NCBI GenBank assembly: GCA_013816805.1
Contig: JACDDS010000013.1
Span: 46,139-110,138 of the forward strand
Source of the DNA: Chitinophagales bacterium
Lineage (GTDB): Bacteria > Bacteroidota > Bacteroidia > Chitinophagales > UBA10324
Length of the DNA: 64,000 nt
Direction: 5' to 3'
A program made the translations under genes and the position numbers. A model generated the notes under the pieces. That model was given only the letters and a program-made list of their open reading frames with translations, was not told where the DNA came from and made no database searches. Shown here piece after piece: positions 38,701 to 47,370 of this stretch (the first letter of the stretch is position 1; each line of letters opens with the position of its first letter).

Positions 38701-38817
38701 AACAGCAGGGCCGATCTGGCGCGCCTTGATGTCGCCGAAAATTTTTGGATCAATAGATTGTCCAAAAGTGATTTTTACTGCCACCAATAAAAAGGCAGCA
38801 AGAACGATTTTTTTCAT
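35737..38817 (-). CDS. Exported BNR/sortilin-repeat (VPS10-like beta-propeller) protein, 1026 aa
   Basis: Signal peptide (KKIVLAAFLLVAVKITFGQ), then two large beta-propellers built from Asp-box/BNR-type repeats. Examples include YVTYDGGTNWKKM, YKTNDGGKSWSKI, YKSTDGGKNWKKL, VSYDKGETWKKL, TNAGKTWTNV and VSIDGGQQWSQL. The last 300 residues are helical with a charged C-terminus. The family is common in Bacteroidota and often annotated as glycosyl hydrolase, but no glycosidase catalytic residues are evident, so I call only the fold. Probably periplasmic or surface. A terminator follows; the LolA-like gene upstream may share a transcript. Codon use looks more GC-rich than its neighbours. Confidence 0.85.
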   Translation of the reverse strand: MKKIVLAAFLLVAVKITFGQSIDPKIFGDIKARQIGPAVMSGRMTCIDVVNSKTNTIYIGSAGGGVWKSLNYGVTFKPLFDKYTQSIGAIAIDQKHPDTVWAGSGESWTRNSVSVGTGIYVTYDGGTNWKKMGLDSTERISKIRIDPRNPNVIYVAVPGHLWNDDANRGVYKTNDGGKSWSKILYTDVKTGCADLDIDPSNPDIVYAAMWQFRRTPYSFASGGPGSGLYKSTDGGKNWKKLSNGIPNETLGRCAIAVSPANPKVVYATIEYSKSAMFRSSDHGESWKRLGTTQAIIERPFYFARLVPDPVDTNVIYRMGLNMVVSKDGGNSFSTVGGGAHGDFHDLWIDAKNNQNLVFVTDGGCWLSFDRGRSARFCHSVPVGQFYHVMYDMETPYNVYGGLQDNFSWYGPSQTNTGGISEKYWSPVGGGDGFWTMPDRSDSKIVYAESQGGEISRFDRSNKTFKQIKPYASANEQKYRFNWNAAISTSPNNIHKLYLGGQYLFVSYDKGETWKKLSPDLSTNNPKEQQQESSGGITADNSSAENHNSIYTIAESPIDSNVIWVGTDDGNIQVTTNAGKTWTNVVSKAIAQGVPKEGWVSTIEASHYNKGTAYAAIDNHSFGDMKPYVYKTTDYGQSWTKISNDSVKGYAFTVREDVVNPNLLFIGTEFGLFVSIDGGQQWSQLTNNIPNVAIRDMIIHPRDKDLILATHGRALMIIDGYQIDLLRQLNPDVMQAKIKVLKTPPYTIPVQGFDIGYLGDEGYAGANPDQSPIIAYYLSARHLVGDFKIQVLDDKGAVISDNSAGKRKGINVVKLNLNRKLPKVPPAPLGAFGAAQGPDLGEGTYPVRIIKNKDTVMTSITVIRDAKSPYTAEDRASRKKTMMQLYDMLNSFAYTVDGITSMSARAKSIADSLPAKDKLKATLQSFSHALDTLHESVVYMKPGLIIDQNARLRDQLANAYGSVIFFDGRPNNSVLDQVGTLQQKMDNTEKTYQKILSDYLSKINARLKADKMKEIARETKADFDKAD

Positions 38818-38877
38818 CCTTAGTGTTTTTGATTAAGACTGAGCGCATACGTCTGACGCAGCTACTTCAATAATTGA

Positions 38878-39675
38878 TTATTTAGAAACAATTTTTGGCT
38901 CCTGAAAAAAGCTATCCTCCAGTGCACTATTGGCTTTAATACTGTCAATCTTTATAAAGCTTGAAAATGACTGGCCCTGGTAGTTGGCTTTATTTTCAAT
39001 TGTGAAAGGCATCAGCACACCATTCACCTCTTTATAGTCGCTTAAATTGGTTTCACTCTCTGTTTCACTGCCATCTTTGGTCTTCACCTTTTGCTTCAAT
39101 CCAAGTAATAGATTGGATTCTTTATCAATAAAATAGCTATACTCGTCCCCTTCTTTCGAAGTAAGCTTCAGCTTATAGCTCTGGGTGCCGTTGAAATCTT
39201 CATCCCCAATATAATCCACCTTATAGCCCTTCTTCGCATAATCTACCAAAGGCCCATCAATGTCTGCCTGGAATTTTACATCCTTCAATTCATCGGCATT
39301 CATCTTTTCCACTACATCCCTTCCCTGGAATGGATTATAGTCCCAGCCATCAGTCCCGTTAAATACCTGCAACCCTGTCTTGCCCTGGAAGGTAAATTCA
39401 GTACGCATCATATCAGGACGTTTCTGATACATTATACCTGGAATCTCAGTTCCTCCCTGGTCGAGCTTGCCGGTTTGTTTGATGCTTTGAATTTTCTGTA
39501 CATTCTCTTTCCCGCCAATAGCGGTTAAGTATTTATTTATAATGTCATCGGCTGTCTGTGCTTTTGCCTGAACAATAAACAGCATGATAAAAATGGAACT
39601 CAGGGAAACTATTTTCTTTCCAGCTTTTAACAAAAAATTCGCAAGATGTTTTTTCTTAATGGTTGTCTTCGACAT
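38878..39675 (-). CDS. LolA-like outer-membrane lipoprotein-sorting family protein, 265 aa
   Basis: An N-terminal hydrophobic segment (SLSSIFIMLFIVQAKAQ) with a long basic lead, then TADDIINKYLTAIGGKENV, the usual start of this Bacteroidota family. It continues as a half-barrel of antiparallel strands with MMRTEFTFQGKTGLQVFNGTDGW and ends with VLMPFTIENKAN. The fold is that of LolA/LolB-like lipid carriers. Actual lipoprotein trafficking is not shown. The signal could be cut after AKAQ. It is 60 bases upstream of the BNR gene, same strand. Confidence 0.8.
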   Translation of the reverse strand: MSKTTIKKKHLANFLLKAGKKIVSLSSIFIMLFIVQAKAQTADDIINKYLTAIGGKENVQKIQSIKQTGKLDQGGTEIPGIMYQKRPDMMRTEFTFQGKTGLQVFNGTDGWDYNPFQGRDVVEKMNADELKDVKFQADIDGPLVDYAKKGYKVDYIGDEDFNGTQSYKLKLTSKEGDEYSYFIDKESNLLLGLKQKVKTKDGSETESETNLSDYKEVNGVLMPFTIENKANYQGQSFSSFIKIDSIKANSALEDSFFQEPKIVSK

Positions 39676-40142
39676 GATTAATGTTTTAGGTTGAAATGAT
39701 TCAGAGTTTGTTTACCTGGTATAGGTCGTTATATAAACTGAAAAAGTTACAGCAATATTCCTGCAATACTGATTAAGTCATATAGTATTTTCGACTGATG
39801 ACCGGTGTGCAAAGATGAATGAATGATTTTTAATTCTGAAATGATTTGTCAAGAAGTAGAGTGCACTGGCAACCCTTATCCCTTAAACCTGCGGTTGCCT
39901 GAAAAGAAAGAACCCGCGCTGGCTTAATTGGAGTAAAAAACATTGCTGTCACACTTAGAAATGCGTGCAAAAGTTATTACATACTTCATCGCCGTGGGAG
40001 AGCTTGCGATTCCAGCCCGGAGGGATTCTGGAATCGTGCTTCTTTTGCATCATCTTTTCTTTTAAAGAAACAATCATGTGAGAAATTCACACAAACAATG
40101 ATGAAAATGGAGGTTACATTAGGGTAACCAAACATCTCCATC
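39676..40142. other. Intergenic region including the putative left end of the IS110 remnant
   Basis: No protein gene is present. It contains the left member of an imperfect direct repeat (39906-39934), an exact 8-bp stem GATTCCAG/CTGGAATC (40008-40015 with 40028-40035), and a two-part hairpin just before the transposase start: outer ATGGA/TCCAT (40107-40111 with 40137-40141) and inner GGTTAC/GTAACC (40112-40117 with 40124-40129). In IS110-family elements this non-coding end can encode the bridge RNA that pairs with donor and target DNA, so 39940-40142 is a candidate bridge RNA locus (inference). The second hairpin would also bury the translation start. Confidence 0.45.
39906..39934 (+). repeat. 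Left copy of a 29-bp imperfect direct repeat around the IS110 remnant
   Basis: GAAAGA, three variable bases, CGCGCTGGCT, three variable bases, TT, two variable bases, AGT. It aligns without gaps to 41644-41672 at 21 of 29 positions. The two copies lie 1738 bases apart and bracket the decayed transposase. Confidence 0.5.
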
Positions 40143-41352
40143 ATGAAAGAACAGGTCATCACTTTTGAGCAAGTAATTGAACGAGGCTGTGGAATGGATG
40201 TTCACAAAGACACTATAGTAGCTCCGTTTCGGGCATTAATATAAAGACTCAAACAAGGACTTTTAGTACCTATACCAATTCACTTTATCAATTACGGGAA
40301 TGGCTCAAATCATTACAGGTCACCCATGTAGCAATGGAAAGTACAGGTATTTACTGGAAACCAGCATTCAATATTCTTGAAAGTGATTTTGAGATTTTAT
40401 TGATCAATGCACGTCACATTAAGAATGTACCCGGGCATAAAACTGACAAGAAGGATAGCGGCTGGATTGCAAAACTTTTATTGAGTGGCTTACTCAAAAG
40501 CCAGCTTTATTCCTCCTCGTGATATACGGGAGTTAAGAGATTTATTTCGTTACCGAAGAAAACTCATTAGCCAATCCACAGCCGAGCCTAATCGCTTCGA
40601 GAAAGTATTACAAGATTCTAATTTTAAAATGAGCACGGTTATTAGTGACATTTTCGGAGTTACAGGAACAAAGCTTATTGATGCACTACTGCAGGACAAT
40701 TATAATTTTGATGAATTGATCGAACTGTGTCATGGTCGGATTAAAGCTAAACAAAGCGAGCTGAAAGAAGCCCTTGTGGGTAAATTTACCTCTCATCATA
40801 AGTTTATGCTCCGCACCATCCGTATGAATATGGATCATATTAAACAGCTAATAAAAGAGCTTGATGCATACATAAATGATCAAACCAAACACTATACTTT
40901 GGAAATAGAACTGTTGCAAACCATACCTGGAATAAATAAATTAACCTCTATAGGATTGCTGGCAGAAATCGGAGCTGACATGAATAAGTTTTCAACAGAA
41001 CAGCATTTAGCCTCATGGGCCGGAATGTGTCCGGGTAATAATGAAAGCGCAGGTAAAAAAAAGTAGTGCCATCCTAAAAGGAAACCAGCATCTCAAACCG
41101 TTGCTGGTTGAGTCGGCCTGGGCAGCCTCACATGTAAAACAATGTTACCTGCGCAGGAAATATGAAACCCTTATAGGCCGACGAGGAAAAAAAAGAGCAT
41201 TATTAGCTGTAGGTCATAAGATACTTTGTGCAGCATACTACATTTTAAAAAATCATGAGAGCTATAAAGAACTTGGATATGATTACCTGGATCAACGAAG
41301 AAAAAAAATCAGATACAAAGCTATTTGGATAAACTTAAAAACCTCGGTGTAG
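40143..41352 (+). mobile_element. Decayed IS110-family transposase
   Basis: Pieces in successive frames reconstruct an IS110 transposase. The RuvC-like DEDD part has GCGMDVHKDTIV, VAMESTGIYWKPAF and VPGHKTDKKDSGWIAKLL. A middle region DIRELRDLFRYRRKLISQ follows. The C-terminal Transposase_20 part has LLQTIPGINKLTSIGLLAEIG and LASWAGMCPGNNESAGKKKS, with the catalytic serine. A final helical part ends at 41352. At least three frame changes (near 40240, 40490 and 41060) break it, so it should be inactive. IS110 elements move as circles, use bridge RNAs and usually lack terminal inverted repeats. The non-coding end is upstream, as expected for this subgroup. Confidence 0.88.
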
Positions 41353-41715
41353 AATTAGATATTAAAGCAATATCATAAAAAGATAAAGGAGATCGACACT
41401 TACTGAAGGAAGTTTTATCTTACCTCGATAAAGAAACTGACCCTAACCGCTAAGAACAAACAATTGTTGCCTCGAGCACGCAGAAGAAATTTTTTAACCT
41501 TAGCGATTACAGATTATTTTTAATTCAACCTCTCAGTGTAATTATTTTCAGAAGAAAGTAACAGGAAAAAAATGTTAAATCATTACTGTATCGAAACGCT
41601 TGTTGAGAGAATATGCTTCGCTTACCCTTCAGTTCCCTAAAGGGAAAGAGCTCGCGCTGGCTCGATTTAAGTATACAAATCGTATGGAAGAATGCTCCAC
41701 TAACGCAGTACAGTA
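41353..41715. other. 363-bp stretch after the IS110 remnant, no gene
   Basis: Contains the right member of the 29-bp imperfect repeat (41644-41672). A minus-strand open frame of 75 codons (41525-41752) overlaps the TrmH end and has no recognisable features. Otherwise nothing is seen. Confidence 0.45.
41644..41672 (+). repeat. Right copy of the 29-bp imperfect direct repeat
   Basis: Matches 39906-39934 at 21 of 29 positions with no gaps; the CGCGCTGGCT core is identical. Same orientation, on the far side of the IS110 remnant. Confidence 0.5.
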
Positions 41716-42252
41716 TTAAATCGCTAATTTTAATTTCATCCAAAAATCCCACAAAACAATTCCTGCAGCCACCGCTATATTAAAGCTATGCTTAGTCCCG
41801 AACTGCGGTATTTCAATAGCCCGATCCCCCAATGGAAATAAATTACTCTGAATTCCCTCCACCTCATTCCCGAACACGAGTGCATATTTTTTTTCTTTGG
41901 ATGGAAAAAATACATTGAGAGAAATGCTTTGAGTTGTTTGCTCAATGAAACAAACTTCATAACCCTGCTGCTTTAACTCTTCCAGAGCATCGTGTGTTTC
42001 ATGAAAATATCTCCAGGGCACTGAGTCGCTGCTCCCCAACGCCGTCTTCATCACTTCGCGGTTAGGAGGGGTAGCAGTAATGCCGCACAGGTACAGGGTT
42101 GCAACACGAAATGCGTCACCTGTGCGAAACACAGAACCTACATTATGCCCGCTCCGCACATTATCCATCACAACTACAACCGGCAGTTGCAATAAGTTTT
42201 TATACTCATCCACGCTCATTCGGTTCAGCTCTTCCATTTCTAATTTTCTCAT
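41716..42252 (-). CDS. TrmH/SpoU-family RNA 2'-O-methyltransferase
   Basis: A 178-aa SPOUT methyltransferase. Knot motifs are visible: VVVMDNVRSGHNVGSVFRTGDAF (motif 1 with the N-x-G-x-x-x-R pattern), LVFGNEVEGI (motif 2) and IEIPQFGTKHSFNIAVAAG (motif 3). It methylates a ribose in tRNA or rRNA; the target cannot be told from sequence. The Met at 42252 (RKLEMEELN) is preferred over 42267, which adds five residues. It is divergent from mutS with 53 bases between. Confidence 0.9.
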   Translation of the reverse strand: MRKLEMEELNRMSVDEYKNLLQLPVVVVMDNVRSGHNVGSVFRTGDAFRVATLYLCGITATPPNREVMKTALGSSDSVPWRYFHETHDALEELKQQGYEVCFIEQTTQSISLNVFFPSKEKKYALVFGNEVEGIQSNLFPLGDRAIEIPQFGTKHSFNIAVAAGIVLWDFWMKLKLAI

Positions 42253-42305
42253 AGTAAAAGGCAGCACGGTAAATTACTATTTTTGTCCATGGCTCAATTT
42301 GTCAC

Positions 42306-44915
42306 TTGAAAGAATCCAATGAAATAAAAGAAACCCCCTTGATGCTGCAGTACAAGCGCATCAAGACCAAATACCCGGACGCCTTGCTGCTGTTCCGTGT
42401 AGGTGACTTTTACGAGACGTTCGATACCGATGCCGTCATCACGGCGCAGGTGCTCGGCATCGTGCTCACGAAGCGTGCAAACGGCGTGGCTGCATATGTT
42501 GATCTTGCGGGATTTCCCTACCATGCGCTCGATACGTATTTGCCGAAACTCGTTCGTGCAGGCTATCGAGTTGCCATCTGCGATCAGCTCGAAGACCCGA
42601 AGCTTACCAAAACTATTGTGAAGCGCGGCGTAACCGAGCTGATAACACCGGGCGTTACAGACAACGATAAAATCCTCGATAACAAAAGCAACAATTTTCT
42701 CTGCTCCATTCATTTTGAAGAGGACACCATTGGTGCCGCCTTCCTCGACATCTCCACAGGCGAACTTTATGCCGCCCAGGGAAATTCCGATTATATAGAT
42801 AAGCTGTTACAAAGCCTTTCGCCGTCGGAAGTTATCTTTTCGAAAACCAGGCAAAAACAATTTAAACAATTATTTGGGACAAAATTTTATACCTACGCAA
42901 TCGACGATTGGGTCTTTCAAACGGACTATGCGCATGACCTGCTCACCAAGCACTTTGAAACGCAGTCGCTCAAGGGATTTGGTATTGCTGAAATGAAAAC
43001 CGCGATCGTCTCGTGCGGCGCTGCATTGCACTACCTGCAGGAATCGGAGCATCCGAATATCACTCACATCACCTGCATCAGCAGGATTGAGGAAGAGCGC
43101 TACGTCTGGCTCGACCGCTTTACCATCCGCAACCTGGAGATACTTTCCAGCAACAGTGATGGCGGGAAATCTTTACTTCAGGTGATGGATGCTACCATCT
43201 CTCCCATGGGTGCGCGCATGCTGCGCAAATGGCTGGTGCTGCCGCTCAAGGAAATTGCAGCGATTGAAGAGCGCCTGGAATTTGTGGAGCTGCTGATTAA
43301 AGACCCTGAATTAGCGAAACAACTGTCTATCGCGGTCCGGCAGATCGGTGATCTGGAGAGGCTGATTGCAAAAGTGGCGCTGGGAAAGATCAATCCCCGT
43401 GAAGTGGTCCAGATACGGCGCGCCCTGCAGGCCATCGAGCACATTAAGACTATCTTTTCACAGCGCTCCGAAGATCCATTTCAGAAGATTGCAGATCAGC
43501 TTAATCCGTGCTTAATTATACGTCACCGGATAGAAAAGGAAATGCGGGAAGATGCGCCTCCTGTTGCAGCCAAAGGCGGAATCATTTCTGCGGGTGTTTC
43601 GGAGGAGCTCGATAATCTGCGGAAGATTGCCCACTCGGGGAAAGATTATTTATTGAACATCCAGCGGACGGAGCAGGAACGAACTGGCATCACCTCGCTA
43701 AAGGTTTCTTTCAATAATGTCTTTGGATATTATTTAGAAGTTACGAATGCACACAAAAGTAAAGTCCCGGCTGAATGGATACGCAAGCAAACGCTGGTGA
43801 ATGCAGAGCGGTACATCACACCCGAGCTGAAAGAATATGAGGATAAGATTCTCGGCGCCGAAGAAAAGATTTTATCGCTCGAGCTCCGGTTATTCGAAGC
43901 GCTGGTAATGGCGCTGAAGGACTTTGTGCCGCAGGTGCAGCTGAATGCACAGGTGATCGGGAAACTCGACGTGCTGCTTTGCTTTTCACATATTGCCCTG
44001 AAGAATAACTACACGCGTCCGCAGCTTCACGATGGCTATGCGCTGGAGATAAAAGGCGGCCGGCACCCGGTGATTGAGCAGCAGCTTGCGCACGATAACA
44101 CCTACATCGCCAATGACCTCTGTCTCGATGAAGAGGAGCAGCAGATCATCATCATTACGGGACCAAACATGGCGGGCAAGTCTGCATTTATCCGGCAGAA
44201 TGCACTGATTGTTTTGATGGCGCAAATGGGGAGCTTTGTTCCGGCGGCTTCTTCACGGATCGGGATCACGGATAAGATCTTTACGCGTGTAGGCGCTTCC
44301 GATAATTTATCGAGCGGCGAATCTACTTTCATGGTGGAGATGACGGAGACAGCGAGCATCCTGAACAATATCTCTGATAGAAGCCTGGTGATCCTGGATG
44401 AGATTGGAAGGGGCACCAGCACCTATGACGGCATCTCCATTGCCTGGGCGATTGCAGAGTTCCTGCACAACCATCCGAAGGGAAAGCCGAAGACACTCTT
44501 TGCTACACATTACCACGAGCTGAACGAGCTGGAAAATAAGTTCGAGCGGATAAAGAACTACAATGTTTCGGTGCGGGAATCTGCAAACAAGGTGATCTTT
44601 CTGCGGAAGCTGCAGCGCGGCGGCAGTGAGCATAGCTTCGGCATCCACGTGGCGAAGATGGCGGGCATTCCGCAGGAAGTAGTGAACCGCGCCAATGAGC
44701 TGCTCGAAGAATTAGAGCAAAAGACCATTGCCAAAAACCTGCAGCAGAAGATCCGCAGGCTGCCGAAGAACAACATGCAGCTAAACCTCTTCCAGGTGGA
44801 AGATCCTAAGCTGGCAAAGCTGAAGGAATGGCTTCGGCTGGTAGACCCAAATACGCTCACACCTATCGAGGCCTTGATGAAGCTGCATGAGATGAAGGAT
44901 AGGATGGGGAAATAG
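42306..44915 (+). CDS. mutS: DNA mismatch repair protein MutS
   Basis: An 869-aa mismatch sensor. Domain order: N-terminal mismatch-binding domain with the Phe-x-Glu motif (Phe35, Glu37 in GDFYETF), connector, lever/clamp, and ATPase with Walker [13 protein letters not shown], the [17 protein letters not shown] signature, Walker [16 protein letters not shown], and [10 protein letters not shown]. The C-terminal helix-turn-helix and tail are complete. The start is TTG at 42306 (an ATG at 42342 would cut 12 residues). The gene is noticeably more GC-rich than its surroundings. Its last 365 bases (44551-44915) recur, diverged, at 46781-47145. The nearest downstream genes are a broken defence-like set. 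Confidence 0.98.
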   Translation: MKESNEIKETPLMLQYKRIKTKYPDALLLFRVGDFYETFDTDAVITAQVLGIVLTKRANGVAAYVDLAGFPYHALDTYLPKLVRAGYRVAICDQLEDPKLTKTIVKRGVTELITPGVTDNDKILDNKSNNFLCSIHFEEDTIGAAFLDISTGELYAAQGNSDYIDKLLQSLSPSEVIFSKTRQKQFKQLFGTKFYTYAIDDWVFQTDYAHDLLTKHFETQSLKGFGIAEMKTAIVSCGAALHYLQESEHPNITHITCISRIEEERYVWLDRFTIRNLEILSSNSDGGKSLLQVMDATISPMGARMLRKWLVLPLKEIAAIEERLEFVELLIKDPELAKQLSIAVRQIGDLERLIAKVALGKINPREVVQIRRALQAIEHIKTIFSQRSEDPFQKIADQLNPCLIIRHRIEKEMREDAPPVAAKGGIISAGVSEELDNLRKIAHSGKDYLLNIQRTEQERTGITSLKVSFNNVFGYYLEVTNAHKSKVPAEWIRKQTLVNAERYITPELKEYEDKILGAEEKILSLELRLFEALVMALKDFVPQVQLNAQVIGKLDVLLCFSHIALKNNYTRPQLHDGYALEIKGGRHPVIEQQLAHDNTYIANDLCLDEEEQQIIIITGPNMAGKSAFIRQNALIVLMAQMGSFVPAASSRIGITDKIFTRVGASDNLSSGESTFMVEMTETASILNNISDRSLVILDEIGRGTSTYDGISIAWAIAEFLHNHPKGKPKTLFATHYHELNELENKFERIKNYNVSVRESANKVIFLRKLQRGGSEHSFGIHVAKMAGIPQEVVNRANELLEELEQKTIAKNLQQKIRRLPKNNMQLNLFQVEDPKLAKLKEWLRLVDPNTLTPIEALMKLHEMKDRMGK

Positions 44916-45183
44916 GGACTGGAAAGTGCAGTTCAACCCCCCAGAATGGTACAAACAATTTGCACGGTCAACCGACCTATTGTCTATACAGTTGAATTTA
45001 ATTTGAAGCCCTTGCTGCCCAAAACGGCTATGTAGAAGTCCATGATCCATTAAAAACAGTGCCGTATGCCTCATGAAATTTCAAACGACATTAACCGAAT
45101 CTCATCCGCCATGGTGTTGCATTAGCGAATCCATTTCCAAAAGAACATATTAACCACAAAAAAACCTTAGTACCTTAAAACTA

Positions 45184-45647
45184 ATGAACATTGAAGAAAA
45201 AGAACTAGAAATATTTTTTGATATACCAAAGTCATTTGAGATTCAAAATATTAAGCCGTTAATTCATTTAGTCGGTTTATATTTCATTTTCACGAAAAAT
45301 ACACAGATACAATACCCATTTAAAAAGTCTCGACTGATTTATATTGGAATGAGTGAAAAGAAAACAAATAGTATAGGTAGCAGATAACAGAGCATTTTGG
45401 AGGGAAATCAAAAAATATTGGATTAAGTAATTACCGGAAAGTCGATAGCCTATTTTTTACTTTTATTCCATTTGAAATGTTGAGGAAGTTTTGGGTCTTC
45501 AATATTGAGAATCTTGAAGCATATTTTATATTTGATTTCGTTGATAAATACGGCATATATCCAATCTGTAACAACAAATCAGGATTTGAAATATTAGGTA
45601 AGTTTGTTAATGCAAAATTGGTTATTGATTGGAATTATTTTCAATAA
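45184..45647 (+). pseudogene. GIY-YIG-like nuclease, frameshifted
   Basis: The first frame has LIHLVGLYFIFTK (GLY as the GIY strand), then SRLIYIGMSEKKTNSIGSR (YIG strand and start of the catalytic helix with Arg). It stops at 45387. The adjacent frame continues LTEHFGGKSKNIGLSN, then the expected Tyr/Arg/Glu-rich helix (IPFEMLRKFWVFNIENLEAYFIF) and PICNNKSG, to a stop at 45647. Restoring one T near 45385 gives about 154 residues. It resembles stand-alone GIY-YIG proteins used as effector nucleases. First gene of a set of three co-directional pieces behind mutS. Confidence 0.7.
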
Positions 45648-45658
45648 ATATTACAATT

Positions 45659-45868
45659 ATGAATGATTCTATTAAAAGCGGCAAGCAGGTCATTGATGAA
45701 TTCTTTTCCGAAATCTACAATGTAGAAAATGCGGATGAAAGCACCGTTGATATACTTGTTTCTCTGTATGGCAAGAATAAGTTAACAGATACTAATCTTC
45801 AAAATGCCCTTGATGATTTATTGCAGAAAGAAGTTGACAAAATCGAAAAGAATGAAAACGAAAATTAA
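45659..45868 (+). CDS. Small acidic helical protein, 69 aa
   Basis: Starts at ATG 45659, 11 bases after the GIY-YIG stop. It is rich in Asp, Glu, Asn and Lys, predicted helical, with KQVIDEFFSEIYNVENADES and LQNALDDLLQKEVDKIEK. No family is recognised. It overlaps the start of the ATPase fragment by 17 bases, which suggests translational coupling. A small middle protein between a nuclease and an SMC-like ATPase is the layout of ABC-three-component and Lamassu-type defence operons (established for those families; only a resemblance here). Confidence 0.55.
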   Translation: MNDSIKSGKQVIDEFFSEIYNVENADESTVDILVSLYGKNKLTDTNLQNALDDLLQKEVDKIEKNENEN

Positions 45869-46133
45869 AGCTTTAAGTCTTAAAGGGATAAGAGGCATTC
45901 GTGAAAATTTTTCAATGAACTTGAATGGAAACTCCATTTTAATATATGGGGATAATGGAACAGGAAAAAGTTCATTAACTGATGCAATGGAGTGGCTTTA
46001 CTATGATCAGATACAACATCTTTCCAATGAAGAAATTGGAAGACATAAAGGAAAAGATGCGTTGAGAAATATTGCTTTTAGCATAGCAGAGGACAGGGCG
46101 GTCTCAAGACATAGATATTTTATACATCTTTAA
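45852..46133 (+). pseudogene. N-terminal fragment of an SMC/RecF-like ABC ATPase
   Basis: About 93 residues. IKALSLKGIRGIRENFSMNL, then Walker A as ILIYGDNGTGKSSLTDAMEWLYY: the usual start of RecF/SbcC/OLD-like ATPases that clamp DNA in repair and defence. The Q-loop and all later motifs are absent because the gene runs into the RAYT remnant at about 46100 and stops at 46133. The last residues after AEDRA do not look like the family. A truncated, non-functional piece whose C-terminal part was lost to the rearrangement. Confidence 0.75.
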
Positions 46134-46679
46134 AATGTATTACGGTAAAAACACCTTGCGCATTGGTTTCATAGTATCGGGCACTTGAATGCGGATAGTC
46201 CACGTAATCTTTTACAAGCATTTCACTTTTTAGAGACTGGATTGCGATGCATATAATATAGTTTCTGCATCATCATTTCATCACTTAAAATCTTTTTAGC
46301 ATCAAACGAATCTTTCAATACCTGGTGAAGCTTACCGGTTTTCCAGTCACACGGCACAACATTCTGCTTTAGTAAATCCAATGATTTATTTCCTGCTGTA
46401 ACTTTAACCGTTTTACTATTTCATATGCCATAAATCTTTTTCTATTGGTTACCCTTTGGTTTAACTGATGATCTGTTCCGGTGTAAAAAATAATGAAATG
46501 CACATGATTTGGCATAATTACATATCCTGTTATCTTGTATCTAAATAAATACATAATATGGAACCAATTATATACCTGGTCAAATGCATTGGTAAGTGAA
46601 AAAGAGGCAACCACCGGTTGCAGGTAAAGGTGCAGAAATAAAAAGTATCACTACCTGTATAAAGTCTCTTTACCGACAT
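46120..46679 (-). pseudogene. RAYT (REP-associated IS200-like Y1 transposase), frameshifted
   Basis: From the ATG at 46679 it reads SVKRLYTGSDTFYFCTFTCNRWLPLF. After a frame change near 46600 (one T short in a T-run) it reads YKITGYVIMPNHVHFIIF, which carries the HxH metal motif (HVHF) of Y1 transposases. It continues to SFDAKKILSDEMMMQKLYYMHRNPV, and after a second frame change near 46230 ends in VDYPHSSARYYETN and VFTVIHFKDV, the standard RAYT ending. Stop at 46120. RAYTs excise or copy REP palindromes; a REP-like palindrome lies just upstream at 46729-46774. Confidence 0.85.
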
Positions 46680-46728
46680 TCAAACGTTTATAATAAATTT
46701 ACTTGATCAGAGTGTCGTAAACAAGTTT

Positions 46729-46774
46729 CGCCCTGTCCTCAAGCTCATCTTAATTGCTTCCGGGAGACAGGGCG
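46729..46774. repeat. REP-like inverted repeat next to the RAYT remnant
   Basis: CGCCCTGTC (46729-46737) and GACAGGGCG (46766-46774) form a perfect 9-bp inverted repeat with a 28-base loop. It lies between the RAYT start and the mutS 3' copy. GC-rich palindromes beside a RAYT are typical of REP sequences. Only one unit is seen here. Confidence 0.5.
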
Positions 46775-46780
46775 AGGGTG

Positions 46781-47145
46781 TAAAGAACTACAACGTTTCG
46801 GTTCGCGAATCTGCAAATAAGGTGATATTCCTAAGAAAGTTACAGCGCGGCGGCAGTGAGCACAGCTTCGGCATACAAGTGGTAAAGATGGCAGGCATTC
46901 CTCAGGAAGTTGTGAACCGCGCCAATGAGCTGCTCGAAGAGCTCGAGCAAAAGACCATTGCGAAAAACCTGCAGCAGAAGATACGAAGGCTGCCGAAAAA
47001 CAATATGCAGTTAAACCTGTTCCAGGTGGAAGACCCCGAGCTGGCAAAGCTGAAAGAATGGTTGCGGCTGGTAGATCCGAATACCCTAACAGCTATAGAG
47101 GCATTGATGAAGCTGCACGAGATGAAGGATAAGATGGGGAAATAA
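46781..47145 (+). pseudogene. Second, diverged copy of the mutS 3' end
   Basis: Encodes [20 protein letters not shown] through to the MutS stop. It aligns to mutS 44551-44915 over 365 bases with no gaps. By hand count about 45 positions differ, but only about five change an amino acid, so the copy diverged as a functional coding sequence before it was cut off. Changes from the intact gene to this copy go from G/C to A/T about twice as often as the reverse. No start codon or ATPase core is present, so it cannot be functional. Confidence 0.92.
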
Positions 47146-47370
47146 AGCCTGGAATGTATTATAACACGGACGAACCCATTTGATATTGCACTTAATTCAT
47201 AGATAAAAAGGACTTTGAAAAGAAGTAACATTCTCAACTTTATTCTTGGCTATCGCTCAATGCTTGACTGCTGTTATCTTCAAAAGGTTCGAGCTGGAAG
47301 CTTTTCGTTACTATACCGCAGTAATTTGAGCAAAAAACCTACTCAACTATTTTAAATATACTTCCCATGT

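Noticed and set aside
36961..38836. Multiple plus-strand open frames opposite the BNR-repeat gene
   Set aside because: Shadows of a GC-rich repetitive coding sequence; the minus strand reads one continuous 1026-aa protein with a signal peptide.
41525..41752. 75-codon minus-strand open frame overlapping the TrmH end
   Set aside because: Overlaps the conserved end of the TrmH gene in another frame and has no recognisable motif.
46781..47145. Reading the mutS-like stretch as a second functional MutS-type gene
   Set aside because: It contains only the last 120 codons, with no start, ATPase core or mismatch-binding domain; it is a tail fragment.
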